Source: Vibrio diabolicus (GTDB lineage: Bacteria > Pseudomonadota > Gammaproteobacteria > Enterobacterales > Vibrionaceae). Taken from it: a stretch of 64,000 nt of DNA. The notes below the pieces were generated by a model. The model was given only the letters and a program-made list of their open reading frames with translations. It was not told the DNA's origin and did not search any database. The position numbers were made by a program, and so were the translations under genes. The stretch spans positions 806,001 to 870,000 of the forward strand of contig CCKK01000002.1 in NCBI GenBank assembly GCA_001048675.1. Reading direction: 5' to 3'. Positions 37,769 through 45,288 of this stretch are shown here, in pieces (position 1 is the first letter of the stretch; every line of letters begins with the position of its first letter).

Positions 37769-38758
37769 ATGATTAAAAATATTCTTCTACTATGCGGCGG
37801 CGGCTCTTCTGAGCACGAGATTTCATTATTGTCTGCAAACTTTGTCGAACAACAATTAAATCTTATTGAAGACGTTCACGTTACACGTGTAGAAATAAAA
37901 AACGAAGGTTGGATGACCAACCAAGGTGAGTTGGTTTACTTGGATCTCAATACCAAGCAGTTGTGCTCAAGTGAATCTAATCAAACCATCGATTTCATTG
38001 TGCCTTGTATACATGGTTTTCCAGGCGAGACAGGTGATATTCAATCTCTGTTTGAAATCGCAGGCATTCCTTACCTTGGTTGCGGGCCAGAAGCAAGTAG
38101 CAATAGCTTCAATAAAATCACATCTAAGCTTTGGTACGACGCTATCGGCATTCCCAATACGCCATACTTATTCTTAACGCGCAACGATGAAGAAGCTCAT
38201 ACTCAAGCTCATAAAGCATTTGAAAAATGGGGAAAAGTCTTTGTCAAAGCCGCTCGTCAAGGGTCATCTGTTGGATGTTACAGCGTCACAGAAAAAGATA
38301 AACTTTCCAATGCAGTAAATGATGCGTTTGGATTTTCTGACCAAGTGTTGGTTGAAAAATCAGTAAAACCACGAGAGCTTGAAGTTGCTGCATATGAGAT
38401 GAATGGCCAGCTGCACATAACGAAGCCAGGCGAGGTTATTGCACCTGACGGTGCTTTTTACTCGTACGATGAAAAGTACAGCAGTTCAAGTCACTCGCTC
38501 ACCGAAGTTGAAGCGAAGAATCTAACCCAAGCGCAATTAGATGCAATTCAGCACGCATCTGAGAGGGTATTTAAGCAAATGAATCTTCGCCATTTGTCTC
38601 GTATCGACTTTTTCTTAACGGAAGATGATGAGATTTACTTAAACGAAGTAAACACATTCCCAGGTATGACTCCGATCTCGATGTTCCCTAAAATGCTTCA
38701 AAATAACGGGCACAAATTCCATGAGTTCTTGGAAGATTGTATAAACAGTGCCAAGTGA
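37769..38758 (+). CDS. ddl: D-alanine-D-alanine ligase
   Basis: A 329-residue ATP-grasp ligase. Features: N-terminal GGGSSEHEISLLSANFV near residue 10, the GFPGETGDIQSLFEIAGIPYLGCG block near residue 90, FVKAARQGSSVG near residue 160 and the metal site RIDFFLTEDDEIYLNEVNTFPGMTPISMFPKM (in blocks). It makes the D-Ala-D-Ala dipeptide for peptidoglycan. Vibrios usually have another ddl in the main cell-wall cluster, so this is likely the second copy, here linked with the SPOR gene and yciH. Start ATG with GGAAAG 8 bases upstream. Confidence 0.94.
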   Translation: MIKNILLLCGGGSSEHEISLLSANFVEQQLNLIEDVHVTRVEIKNEGWMTNQGELVYLDLNTKQLCSSESNQTIDFIVPCIHGFPGETGDIQSLFEIAGIPYLGCGPEASSNSFNKITSKLWYDAIGIPNTPYLFLTRNDEEAHTQAHKAFEKWGKVFVKAARQGSSVGCYSVTEKDKLSNAVNDAFGFSDQVLVEKSVKPRELEVAAYEMNGQLHITKPGEVIAPDGAFYSYDEKYSSSSHSLTEVEAKNLTQAQLDAIQHASERVFKQMNLRHLSRIDFFLTEDDEIYLNEVNTFPGMTPISMFPKMLQNNGHKFHEFLEDCINSAK

Positions 38759-38886
38759 TTAACGTTATCGAGGCGCGTTTTATGATAGAAATTGTTTTCT
38801 AGAGCAAGGTTTATTCAAGCCGCATTTGAATATTGCTCAGTAGCAATTATGATTATATCAACGCATTAAACAGATGACTCAGTGGT

Positions 38887-39273
38887 ATGGCGATTTCAAA
38901 CTATAGAGGTTTTAACCTGCAGTCAGGCGGACCAGATGGCAGTATTTGGAAGGTTAAAATCAAGAACCACGTCTTACAAGGCAGTTTGACGGCGGTAAAG
39001 AAAAGCATTGATTGGTGGTGCGATACCGCATCAATTATTGATCCCAAAGAGTTTGCTACGCTTGGACAAAGAGCGCAGCAAATTGGTGGTGCAAAATCAG
39101 AAGTCTTTAACGGTTATACTATTCAAAATGATACAGGTCAGCCCAACTCTTGGTACTGTATGTTTAATGGTAAACTGATTAAGGGTAGTAAAACTGCTAT
39201 TCAACGTCATATCGAAGCTTATTTAGTTGCAAAGCAAAAAGCGATGCAAGCACAACAACAAAAGAAACAATAG
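38887..39273 (+). CDS. DUF3319 family protein
   Basis: A 128-residue soluble protein with two similar halves: NYRGFNLQSGG...GSIWKVKIKNHVLQGSLTAVKKSIDWW and FNGYTIQNDTG...SWYCMFNGKLIKGSKTAIQRHIEAY, suggesting an internal duplication of about 50 residues. It belongs to what I remember as DUF3319, found before yciH in vibrios. A glutamine- and lysine-rich tail ends it. Only one base separates its stop from yciH. Function unknown; the repeat is what the sequence shows directly. Confidence 0.82.
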   Translation: MAISNYRGFNLQSGGPDGSIWKVKIKNHVLQGSLTAVKKSIDWWCDTASIIDPKEFATLGQRAQQIGGAKSEVFNGYTIQNDTGQPNSWYCMFNGKLIKGSKTAIQRHIEAYLVAKQKAMQAQQQKKQ

Positions 39274-39274
39274 A

Positions 39275-39586
39275 ATGACTCTGGTATATTCAACAGAAAC
39301 CGGTCGAATTAAGCCGGAAGAAGAAAAAACATCTCGCCCCAAAGGCGACGGTATTGTACGAATTCAGCGCCAAACGAAAGGCCGTAAGGGTAAAAGTGTA
39401 TGCATCGTGACAGGTTTAGACTTGGATGATGCACCTTTAAAATTATTAGCTGCAGAGCTCAAAAAAGTCTGCGGCTGTGGTGGCTCGGTAAAAGATGGCA
39501 ATATCGAAATTCAAGGTGATGCTAGAGACAAGATCAAAGCGCATCTTGAAAAGAAAGGCATGACAGTCAAATTAGCCGGTGGCTAA
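39275..39586 (+). CDS. yciH: SUI1/YciH-type translation initiation factor-like protein
   Basis: A 103-residue protein with the SUI1 fold: RIQRQTKGRKGKSVCIVTGLDLDD near residue 30, LAAELKKVCGCGGSVKDGNIEIQGD near residue 60 and HLEKKGMTVKLAGG at the end. YciH is the bacterial counterpart of eIF1 and affects fidelity of start selection. The start ATG at 39275 directly follows the stop of the preceding gene; the frame is open 16 codons further up. A clear terminator follows. Last conserved gene before dif. Confidence 0.93.
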   Translation: MTLVYSTETGRIKPEEEKTSRPKGDGIVRIQRQTKGRKGKSVCIVTGLDLDDAPLKLLAAELKKVCGCGGSVKDGNIEIQGDARDKIKAHLEKKGMTVKLAGG

Positions 39587-39607
39587 TTTACATTAAGGAA
39601 AACTCAG

Positions 39608-39637
39608 AATGGCGTCTAAAAATAGACGCCATTTTTT
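39608..39637 (+). terminator. terminator after yciH
   Basis: AATGGCGTCTA pairs with TAGACGCCATT around a short A-rich loop and ends in a T6 run. Confidence 0.9.
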
Positions 39638-39813
39638 ATTTTGGTAAGTAATACGCTAATTGAAGAACAAGCAATCGCAGATTGATAGATCGATATTAGC
39701 TATTTTATGGTAAATAGCCATTATGTTTAATACTCACATTAAAGTCTTTAAATTTCAAATTCACAGGGGAATAGGAGCGCTCATTGGCAACATTTGGCGT
39801 ACGAGCACATCTC

Positions 39814-39841
39814 ATTTAACATAATATACATAATACGCACT
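39814..39841 (-). other. chromosome dimer-resolution site dif (XerC/XerD site)
   Basis: A 28-bp site. Read on the minus strand it starts AGTGCGTATTA (XerC arm), has a central hexamer TGTATA and ends TTATGTTAAAT (XerD arm). Compared from memory with V. cholerae dif1 it differs at two positions, with E. coli dif at three, and the XerD arm is identical. XerCD recombination here resolves chromosome dimers and is also how filamentous phages integrate. Phage genes begin 7 bases to the right. The flanking genes match the V. cholerae chromosome 2 terminus, so this is probably dif2. Confidence 0.88.
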
Positions 39842-39847
39842 TTAGAG

Positions 39848-40024
39848 TTAGAAGATTAGCATTGAAGATGATAGCTTGGTGACGCCGTATTTGGCTTTTC
39901 GCTTTATAGACTGCAGTAGCCGATTAAGGTCCTGCACTGTATCTTTGATTACGTTCGACACTATACGCGTTTGTTCTGCATCTTGCTCATTCAAGTAGAC
40001 GAACAGTTGGATTGGATATTCCAT
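39848..40024 (-). CDS. small filamentous-phage protein (58 aa)
   Basis: A 58-residue protein starting MEYPIQLFVYLNEQDAEQT with GGAGAG 5 bases upstream. It lies after the gV-like gene in the same direction, as small genes do in Vibrio filamentous phages. A second, damaged copy is at 45172-45288. Basic C-terminus, no membrane helix; function unknown. Confidence 0.65.
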   Translation of the reverse strand: MEYPIQLFVYLNEQDAEQTRIVSNVIKDTVQDLNRLLQSIKRKAKYGVTKLSSSMLIF

Positions 40025-40181
40025 TATTTCTCTCCAACTTTCTGAGTTAACAAGATCTTTGAACCGCAACTGACTTAATTTATCAGTTCAAACTGGCGTT
40101 CTTGAAGTTCTGATACTAACTCTGCTGGACATGAGCCAGTGTTTAAGAACACGGTTATATCAGATAAGCAACCTAACGATT
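39941..40181. repeat. direct repeat, copy 1 of the phage left end
   Basis: Shares long nearly identical blocks with 45205-45408 in the same orientation, for example around CACTATACGCGTTTGTTCTG and AGATAAGCAACCTAACGATT. Copy 2 lacks two internal stretches (about 33 and 7 bases) present here. This is the main evidence for two related phages in the array. Confidence 0.9.
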
Positions 40182-40209
40182 CCTTCAAGTCTTGGTCTGT
40201 AAAGTTCAT
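40075..40209 (-). CDS. tiny filamentous-phage protein (44 aa), coupled to gV
   Basis: A 44-codon gene whose ATG overlaps the stop of the gV-like gene (ATGA), a strong sign of coupled translation. It reads MNFTDQDLKESLGCLSDITV and continues with a short amphipathic helix, ending ERQFELIN. Part of it is present, broken, in the second repeat copy. Too small to assign; small hydrophilic proteins are common here in inoviruses. Confidence 0.65.
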   Translation of the reverse strand: MNFTDQDLKESLGCLSDITVFLNTGSCPAELVSELQERQFELIN

Positions 40210-40487
40210 AGCTCAACCTCCATTTGAGTCAGCTTCATGCCGTACTCTTTAAGTTCCAACTTGCCATAGTTGTTCACAATGAAGCTTGAACTATCAACTG
40301 TATAGATACCTACTTTGTATGGACTTTCATCTTTCTCAAGTGACAACTTCATTTCTACTGGGAACTTACCACCTAGGTATGCATAAGCGATTTGTTCGTA
40401 GATAGTTCTTGATGGTTTGTCTTCTTTGCCTGGTATTGTGCGTGTTTCTATTTGCTCGTGTTCTGGGAAGATTTCTACTTTTAACAT
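40206..40487 (-). CDS. gV-type single-stranded DNA-binding protein
   Basis: A 93-residue protein that lines up with Ff phage G5P along its whole length: MLKVEIFPEHEQIETRTIPG matches MIKVEIKPSQAQFTTRSG, and the middle EQIAYAYLGGKFPVEMKLSL and YKVGIYTVDSSSFIVNNYGKLEL follow the same strands. gV coats the single-stranded phage genome and blocks its conversion to double strand before packaging. The comparison is from memory. Strong evidence that the element is a filamentous phage. The TGA overlaps the ATG of the next tiny gene. Confidence 0.85.
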   Translation of the reverse strand: MLKVEIFPEHEQIETRTIPGKEDKPSRTIYEQIAYAYLGGKFPVEMKLSLEKDESPYKVGIYTVDSSSFIVNNYGKLELKEYGMKLTQMEVEL

Positions 40488-40499
40488 GCGTTGTTTTCC

Positions 40500-40674
40500 T
40501 TAAGCTGCGTATGTTTTGAACGGTAATATGTTTGATTGTGCTGGTTTTGGTAGCTGATACCATGACGGTGCTGTTAGTGATTGAACATCTATTACTTTTG
40601 AACGTCTCTGTGTCGGGCACATACGTGTTACATCGAACGTTTGTCTATGTAACGTTGCGAGTCTTCATCTACGT
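40500..40674 (-). pseudogene. 3' fragment of a phage replication gene (rstA/gII-like)
   Basis: An open frame of 58 codons with coding character (RLATLHRQTFDVTRMCPTQ, later SLTAPSWYQLPKPAQ) that ends 12 bases before the gV-like gene, where the replication gene normally ends in these phages. Upstream it runs into a stop and then into the zot sequence in the opposite direction, so the gene is truncated by a rearrangement near 40675-40700. The identity rests mostly on position. Confidence 0.45.
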
Positions 40675-40713
40675 TGTGAGCTTTCTTTCTATGGCGCTGT
40701 AGCTCAACAGCTT

Positions 40714-41547
40714 TTGGGTACGGGTAAAACTCTCCACGCCGTTAAGACGCTCATCGAGAAGGACGAATTTATTGGGCGCCCTATTTTCTATCATGGTGTG
40801 CGCGTTCTTCTCTTGGATTACTCCGTGTGTGACAGCTTTCAAGGTTGGTTCTATGGGATTCACTGGCCTGTAAACAATCACAACAAAGCACTAGAGAAAA
40901 AGGTACTGCGCATCGAGGATGAAGGACGACTGGCCGAGCTCGAAGACTTCCCGTATCTGGCCTATCAGTTCTCTAAACACAACCCTGTGGAACAATGGTT
41001 GTTCTGGTACAAAAAGACCGCCTCAAAGAAACGACTCGCGCACCTTCAAGAAGCACTGGACGTACTTGAAATTGATGAATCCGAGCTTGAGGCCTCGCAC
41101 ATCGCTGAATTGGGGCTTTCATGGCAAAGCTTTGATAACCCGCTTGAGCTCCACAAACTTCCGGCGGGTTCAGTCATCTTCATTGATGAGGTTCAGAATA
41201 TTTGGCCGCCTCGTGGTGGCAGCACCAAACCAACCAAAGCGCTGAAATGGATGACAAAGAGTCGTCACGGTGGTTCGGATTTGGTGTTTGTTTCTCAGGA
41301 TTTTCGAGATGTTGACCAAATCATTCGCCGCCGTATTCAGGAGCACATTCACCTTGAGTTTATTGGTGGTGATGCGCTTCACCGTTACACACACATTGAA
41401 GGTATTGAAACCCCTGCCGATTTAGCCAAAGCAGAAAAGAAAAAGATTCGCCGCGACTCCAACTTTTACGGCGTTTATCTCAGTGCTATTAAACATACTC
41501 AAAAGCCAAAGCTCGACCCTCAAATCAAAAAAGGGTTAACCATGTAA
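40714..41547 (+). pseudogene. zot: Zot/pI-type phage assembly ATPase, damaged N-terminal part
   Basis: 277 codons of the Zot/gpI ATPase domain: the end of Walker A (LGTGKTLHAVKTLIEKDE), Walker B in SVIFIDEVQNIWPPR near residue 155, and ALKWMTKSRHGGSDLVFVSQDFRDVD. The natural start appears to be ATG 40691 (MAL), but a TAG and a missing base break it before the first Walker A glycine, leaving only a TTG. The frame ends at 41547 before the expected membrane helix, and the C-terminal domain follows in another frame. Zot drives phage assembly at the inner membrane together with the secretin. Decayed gene. Confidence 0.8.
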
Positions 41548-41591
41548 CGAACAATTTAGTACCAGGTCAAACGAGTGAAAATTATATTACG

Positions 41592-41882
41592 CGTTTGCTA
41601 CCTGCAGAAGAATCACTGCCGTTCTCCGCGCCCGCCTATTACCGCTTAACTGCTGAGGCTTTGCAGTATCCACAACTGACTTGCGTCATTAACTACTCAT
41701 CGTGTTCTTGTTTCACTCAGCAAATGACCCGCTACGCCATCTACGATAACCACTGCGAGAACATAGCGTGTTACGGCTACTTTGATCCTTTTGTTGAACA
41801 AGAAGAAAACACAAGAAACCGACGTGACCGAAAAACTCACACATCGAGTGGACTAAACAAGGGAGGTATTCACAATGGTTAG
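41592..41882 (+). pseudogene. Zot C-terminal periplasmic domain, detached
   Basis: About 95 codons that resemble the cysteine-rich Zot C-terminal region: YPQLTCVINYSSCSCFTQQM, then NHCENIACYGYFDPF, with the C-x-C and FTQQ spacing typical of the family. It is out of frame with the ATPase part and the membrane helix between them is missing, so a deletion plus frameshift split zot. It overlaps the secretin start by 8 bases. Confidence 0.7.
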
Positions 41883-43038
41883 GTTCATACTGGTACTTAT
41901 GCTGATTTCCCCACTGGCGAACGCTTTCGAGTCTAACCTACCCGGTAAGACCCTGAACGAGTTCTTCATTATCGCGAGTCAGACCTTCCACAAGACGATA
42001 GTTACCGACCCATCGATTAACGGTGACTTGAAAATCTATCAAGCCTCCGGTGCGGCGAACTTTCGGGACGTTTGGTTTAGCGTAATGCGAGCACATAACC
42101 TCACTTACATCGAATCGAAAACCGTGATTCGAGTGCAGCCACGTAACCAGCTGGACGCCAGCAACCTCATCACCACTCGAACATATCGACTCGAATACAT
42201 GGCCGCCGATGATTTGAAAGACTCATTAGCACAATCACTCCGAGTGCAAGCTTCCGTTCTCGACGTTCCTGACGTCACGCATGTATCGAGCATCATTGCG
42301 GGAACGGCTTTGATGGTGACAGCACCGCAAAATATGCACCCATCTATTGAGGAATTCATTCGCTACATCGACAAGCCAATGCGACAGATAAAAGTAAGAG
42401 CCGTCATCGTTGAAACTTCTCGTGGCAACCTGTCCGACTTAACCGTTGATTGGAAAGCGGGAGCAGGTGCTGCGGCAGCTGGATTCATGAATGGTGTCCC
42501 TAACCTGTCTTCTACCAGTGACGATTTCACGGCCTTTATCCGCTACATCGAATCCAATGACAATGCCGAAATTCTAAGCCGTCCGGAACTGACCATCCTA
42601 CACGGCCAAGACGGATTGATTAGCGTTGGACAAGAGCTCCCGTTCGTGACTGGCAGCTACACCACAGAATCGGATTCTAGTGATAAGCCCTTCCAAACCA
42701 TCGAGAGAAAAGACGTAGGTTTGTCTCTTTTCGTACAGCCCCATATTGGCGCGAACGGGAATATCAAACTCAGGATACGTCAAGAGCTTAGCCGAGTTGA
42801 TAAGTCTGTAGAAGCAAGTGACATTGTAACGAGTAAGCGTCAAATCGATACGGTTCTGACAGTGAAATTGGGTGATACCGTTGCGCTTGGTGGGATGACT
42901 TCCAAAGAAACACAGAACGTAGAAATCAAAGTCCCCGTTCTTGGAGACATCCCGCTCCTTGGCCTGCTGTTCCGCTCTGAATCTGAAAAGGTCGCGAGCC
43001 GAACTCTCAGCGTGTTGCTTTATGTGGAAGAGGCTTAG
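41875..43038 (+). CDS. pIV-type phage secretin
   Basis: A 387-residue protein with signal peptide (to NAFES), N-domains (SQTFHKTIVTDPSINGDLKIY) and a C-terminal secretin domain: SRPELTILHGQDGLISVGQELPF near residue 245, and VPVLGDIPLLGLLFRSE near residue 358, the family hallmark. Shorter than type II secretion secretins and similar in length to phage pIV. It should form the outer-membrane pore for phage extrusion, so this phage did not rely on the host EpsD as CTX does. It appears intact while zot is broken. Confidence 0.9.
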   Translation: MVRFILVLMLISPLANAFESNLPGKTLNEFFIIASQTFHKTIVTDPSINGDLKIYQASGAANFRDVWFSVMRAHNLTYIESKTVIRVQPRNQLDASNLITTRTYRLEYMAADDLKDSLAQSLRVQASVLDVPDVTHVSSIIAGTALMVTAPQNMHPSIEEFIRYIDKPMRQIKVRAVIVETSRGNLSDLTVDWKAGAGAAAAGFMNGVPNLSSTSDDFTAFIRYIESNDNAEILSRPELTILHGQDGLISVGQELPFVTGSYTTESDSSDKPFQTIERKDVGLSLFVQPHIGANGNIKLRIRQELSRVDKSVEASDIVTSKRQIDTVLTVKLGDTVALGGMTSKETQNVEIKVPVLGDIPLLGLLFRSESEKVASRTLSVLLYVEEA

Positions 43039-43233
43039 TATAGATTGATCAGTTCCAATAAAATTTTCCTCTGATATGTAACTTGGCAGAGATCATGTGA
43101 ACCGCGCATCGCAAACATCTTTTGACCCTTCATGGTTGTTTTTGTACTCATAAGCCACACATGCAAAAAAAATAAAATTGAAAATAAAGGGACTGATTAG
43201 CCCCTCTAGATGCTCAAACAACAGTAAACTTAT

Positions 43234-44067
43234 CTATGAATTTGACAAAACCTTTTTACGAATAGCATGTGGCAAACCGTAGTAACCACCTTTTGCGGTT
43301 ACAATATTATTTTCTACTAGCTCATCTAAGTAGAGCTTAGCTTTACCGCCATCTTTGCTCTTAAAATAGGATATAATCTGACTCATAGATAGCTTATTTG
43401 GCGCATTAGCTAATGTTTGAAGGATTGTTTTCATAAACTCATTTTCGGTTGTTGGCTCATGAGTTAAGGGGGTAAGCATGACCTCTTCTAATTTTTCATC
43501 ACTTATACCAAAGATAGATTCAGATTCTTTAAGTGTTACATCATCTTCATCTGAGCTATCTGGTTGAGATGTGTGGCTTTTAGATTTCAGCAAATCAATT
43601 TCTTGAGTCAACTTTTCTATTTCTTTATCTCGAAGCTCTATAGCTCTGTCTTTACGCTCAATTTGCTCATCAAACTGCTTTTCTGTCTCTGCAAGTTGGT
43701 TACGGATAACTTTAGATTGCTCCAGTGTAAGAAGTTCGTTCTCTTGCTTCTCATTCTTTAATTTGTTTAGAAGACTCTGTCTACCAAGACTAAATCGATA
43801 AACCCATTCAGCGGGATAAGTAAACACAAACAAATAAGCCATTGACGTCAGGAACGGAAACAACATTCCTTGTAAGTAAATCTCATAGTCACTGTTATAC
43901 AGTATTTGGACATAACGTAACTTATCGGGAAAATTCATCCCTGATACCCACAGTAGGAAAAATTTGTAGTTCCATGCAGCCCAAGAAACAATGAGACTAC
44001 CCAATAGTGGGCTAACTGATCGTTCGTATAGGTACGCCTTAATAGAAGTTATTGCATCGCTTATCAC
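43234..44067 (-). CDS. phage cargo membrane protein: two helices, coiled coil, C-terminal winged helix
   Basis: A 277-residue protein of unknown function. N-terminal SPLLGSLIVSWAAWNYKFFLLW near residue 18 is a helix with an unusual conserved-looking W-x-x-WNYKF; a second helix lies near residue 68-82 (LFPFLTSMAYLFVFTYPAEW). Residues 95-163 form a charged coiled coil, followed by an acidic linker and a C-terminal 60-residue domain (NKLSMSQIISYFKSKDGGKAKLYLDELVENNIVTAKGGYYGL) that looks like a winged helix. I recall similar N-terminal regions in uncharacterised proteins elsewhere. It sits between secretin and the att region, opposite to the phage genes, where inoviruses carry cargo. A defence or exclusion role is speculation. 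Confidence 0.8.
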   Translation of the reverse strand: MISDAITSIKAYLYERSVSPLLGSLIVSWAAWNYKFFLLWVSGMNFPDKLRYVQILYNSDYEIYLQGMLFPFLTSMAYLFVFTYPAEWVYRFSLGRQSLLNKLKNEKQENELLTLEQSKVIRNQLAETEKQFDEQIERKDRAIELRDKEIEKLTQEIDLLKSKSHTSQPDSSDEDDVTLKESESIFGISDEKLEEVMLTPLTHEPTTENEFMKTILQTLANAPNKLSMSQIISYFKSKDGGKAKLYLDELVENNIVTAKGGYYGLPHAIRKKVLSNS

Positions 44068-44192
44068 AGTTTTAAACCTTATTATTTAGTGACATATAAC
44101 ACTACCATACAGTAAATAGTTAAAATGTTAACGAAACTAATACCGAAGTATTTAAGGTATGGCTTTTCCTTTCGCTTGTTCACAATTCCTGT

Positions 44193-44220
44193 ACTTAATA
44201 TGATCTACATAACAATAAGT
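44193..44220 (-). other. degenerate dif-like phage attachment site
   Basis: 28 bases aligned without gaps to the dif at 39814 give 19 identities, including the shared CTTAA start, CTACATAA core and final AGT/ACT-type end; on the plus strand it begins ACTTAATATGATC. Same orientation as dif. Such half-degenerate sites mark inner ends of XerCD-integrated phages. Could be chance in AT-rich DNA; position beyond the cargo gene supports it. Confidence 0.55.
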
Positions 44221-44289
44221 TAGCAAAATCACAGGCATATCTTTGTCCCACTGTGAGTTTGATTCTGATCCGATGTTATTTGTCCTCCG

Positions 44290-44480
44290 GCAATAGCGTA
44301 CACATGAGTTACTGCCCCGCAGGGATAAGCAATGCGCTTGCGCGAGCGAGGCACCAAGCCGCCCACTAGACTTAATTATCCCTCGTAATCGATCGGCGCG
44401 GTTAGCTCCCTTAATCTAACTAACGAGCTACCGTCCCTCGCCCTGCTAAGCCCCGCCTTGCAGAGCCTATCAACACCAAA
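44290..44480. other. GC-rich non-coding block with hairpins, probable phage intergenic region
   Basis: About 190 bases that are clearly richer in G and C than the surroundings, without a convincing reading frame. One hairpin pairs GGTTAGCTC with GAGCTACC (44400-44432), and GCTTGCGCGAGC near 44336 is nearly palindromic. Filamentous phages carry replication origins and packaging hairpins in a block like this next to the attachment site. Exact role inferred from position. Confidence 0.5.
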
Positions 44481-44662
44481 GGCACACTACGCCAATGCAA
44501 CCCGCGTTACTGTCAGCGTTCAACCAATCGAGTGTTTAGATGGTAGATTTATTTTGGTTGCCTGATAATAAGCGACAATTACGAAAATAGCAGCGAACCA
44601 GTGTTTGAGCGTTAGCGAGTTATATTGTATAAAATCTAAGTTAATATGACTTGAGGTGCTTA

Positions 44663-44983
44663 ATGACAGCGTTTGGTATTGTTGCGGTTTTGCTTAGTGT
44701 TTTAGGAGTCGTGACTCCTATTCTCGGTGTTTTGTTATCTGGATTCTCTGGGTTTTTAGCCATATTAATTTCTAATAAATTAGATCCCTTGGCCAATACA
44801 GCATTAATCATTAATTTATTAAACGTTACGATATTCTCACCACGTACAGTAGGTGCGATATTTAACCCGACACCTTTCTTTTATGCTATTGGTGATCGGA
44901 CGATGGTTGTCTATATCATTTGTGTTCTTATCCAATTGATAGGTATTTTGCTCTGGCGAATGAACTACGTTAAAAGAACATAA
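44663..44983 (+). CDS. small integral membrane protein
   Basis: A 106-residue very hydrophobic protein with about three helices (residues 3-25, 30-45 and 75-98) and few charges, ending NYVKRT. ATG 44663 has GAGG 6 bases upstream; an earlier TTG is unlikely. Lies inside the phage array between the GC-rich block and the second repeat copy, followed by a short terminator hairpin. It resembles no phage coat gene. Function unknown; could be cargo. Confidence 0.65.
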   Translation: MTAFGIVAVLLSVLGVVTPILGVLLSGFSGFLAILISNKLDPLANTALIINLLNVTIFSPRTVGAIFNPTPFFYAIGDRTMVVYIICVLIQLIGILLWRMNYVKRT

Positions 44984-45005
44984 GCCCCTTCACGGGGCTT
45001 TGTAA
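44983..45005 (+). terminator. short terminator hairpin after the membrane protein gene
   Basis: AAGCCCC pairs with GGGGCTT around a 3-base loop; the following T run is short (TTGTAAT). Confidence 0.65.
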
Positions 45006-45171
45006 TACAACCTTGAAATCTACACTTAGAAAAACGGAAACCAAGCAAATTGTTTGAGCGGACGTGAGATCTAGGCAGTGGCATTCTAGCGAAGCGAATC
45101 CAGCTGGCGTAATCGAACAAGGTAGCGAGTTTGCCTGGTTGCAGTTTTCAGCTATCAGCTATTTCCTATAT

Positions 45172-45288
45172 TTAATTTTGTGTAATGTGCGAACGTATTT
45201 CATTATCTTTGATTACTTTCGACACTATACGCGTTTGTTCTGCATCTTGCTCATTCAAGTAGACGAACAGTTGGATTGGATATTCCAT
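45172..45288 (-). pseudogene. second, damaged copy of the 58-aa phage gene
   Basis: Repeats MEYPIQLFVYLNEQDAEQTR of the gene at 39848-40024 but diverges after about 24 residues and stops early. Upstream it is fused by deletion to remains of the 44-aa phage gene. Confidence 0.75.

Noticed and set aside
40366..40620. 84-codon minus-strand frame over the gV-like gene
   Set aside because: Shadow frame; the gV-like gene in another frame matches a known family over its full length.
44290..44480. Superintegron attC (VCR) repeat
   Set aside because: GC-rich and structured, but lacks the repeated core sites and consensus ends of VCR elements, and no cassette array is present.
45170..45200. Third dif-like site at the right end of the array
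   Set aside because: Only the first six bases (ATTTAA) match; the rest does not follow the dif pattern.
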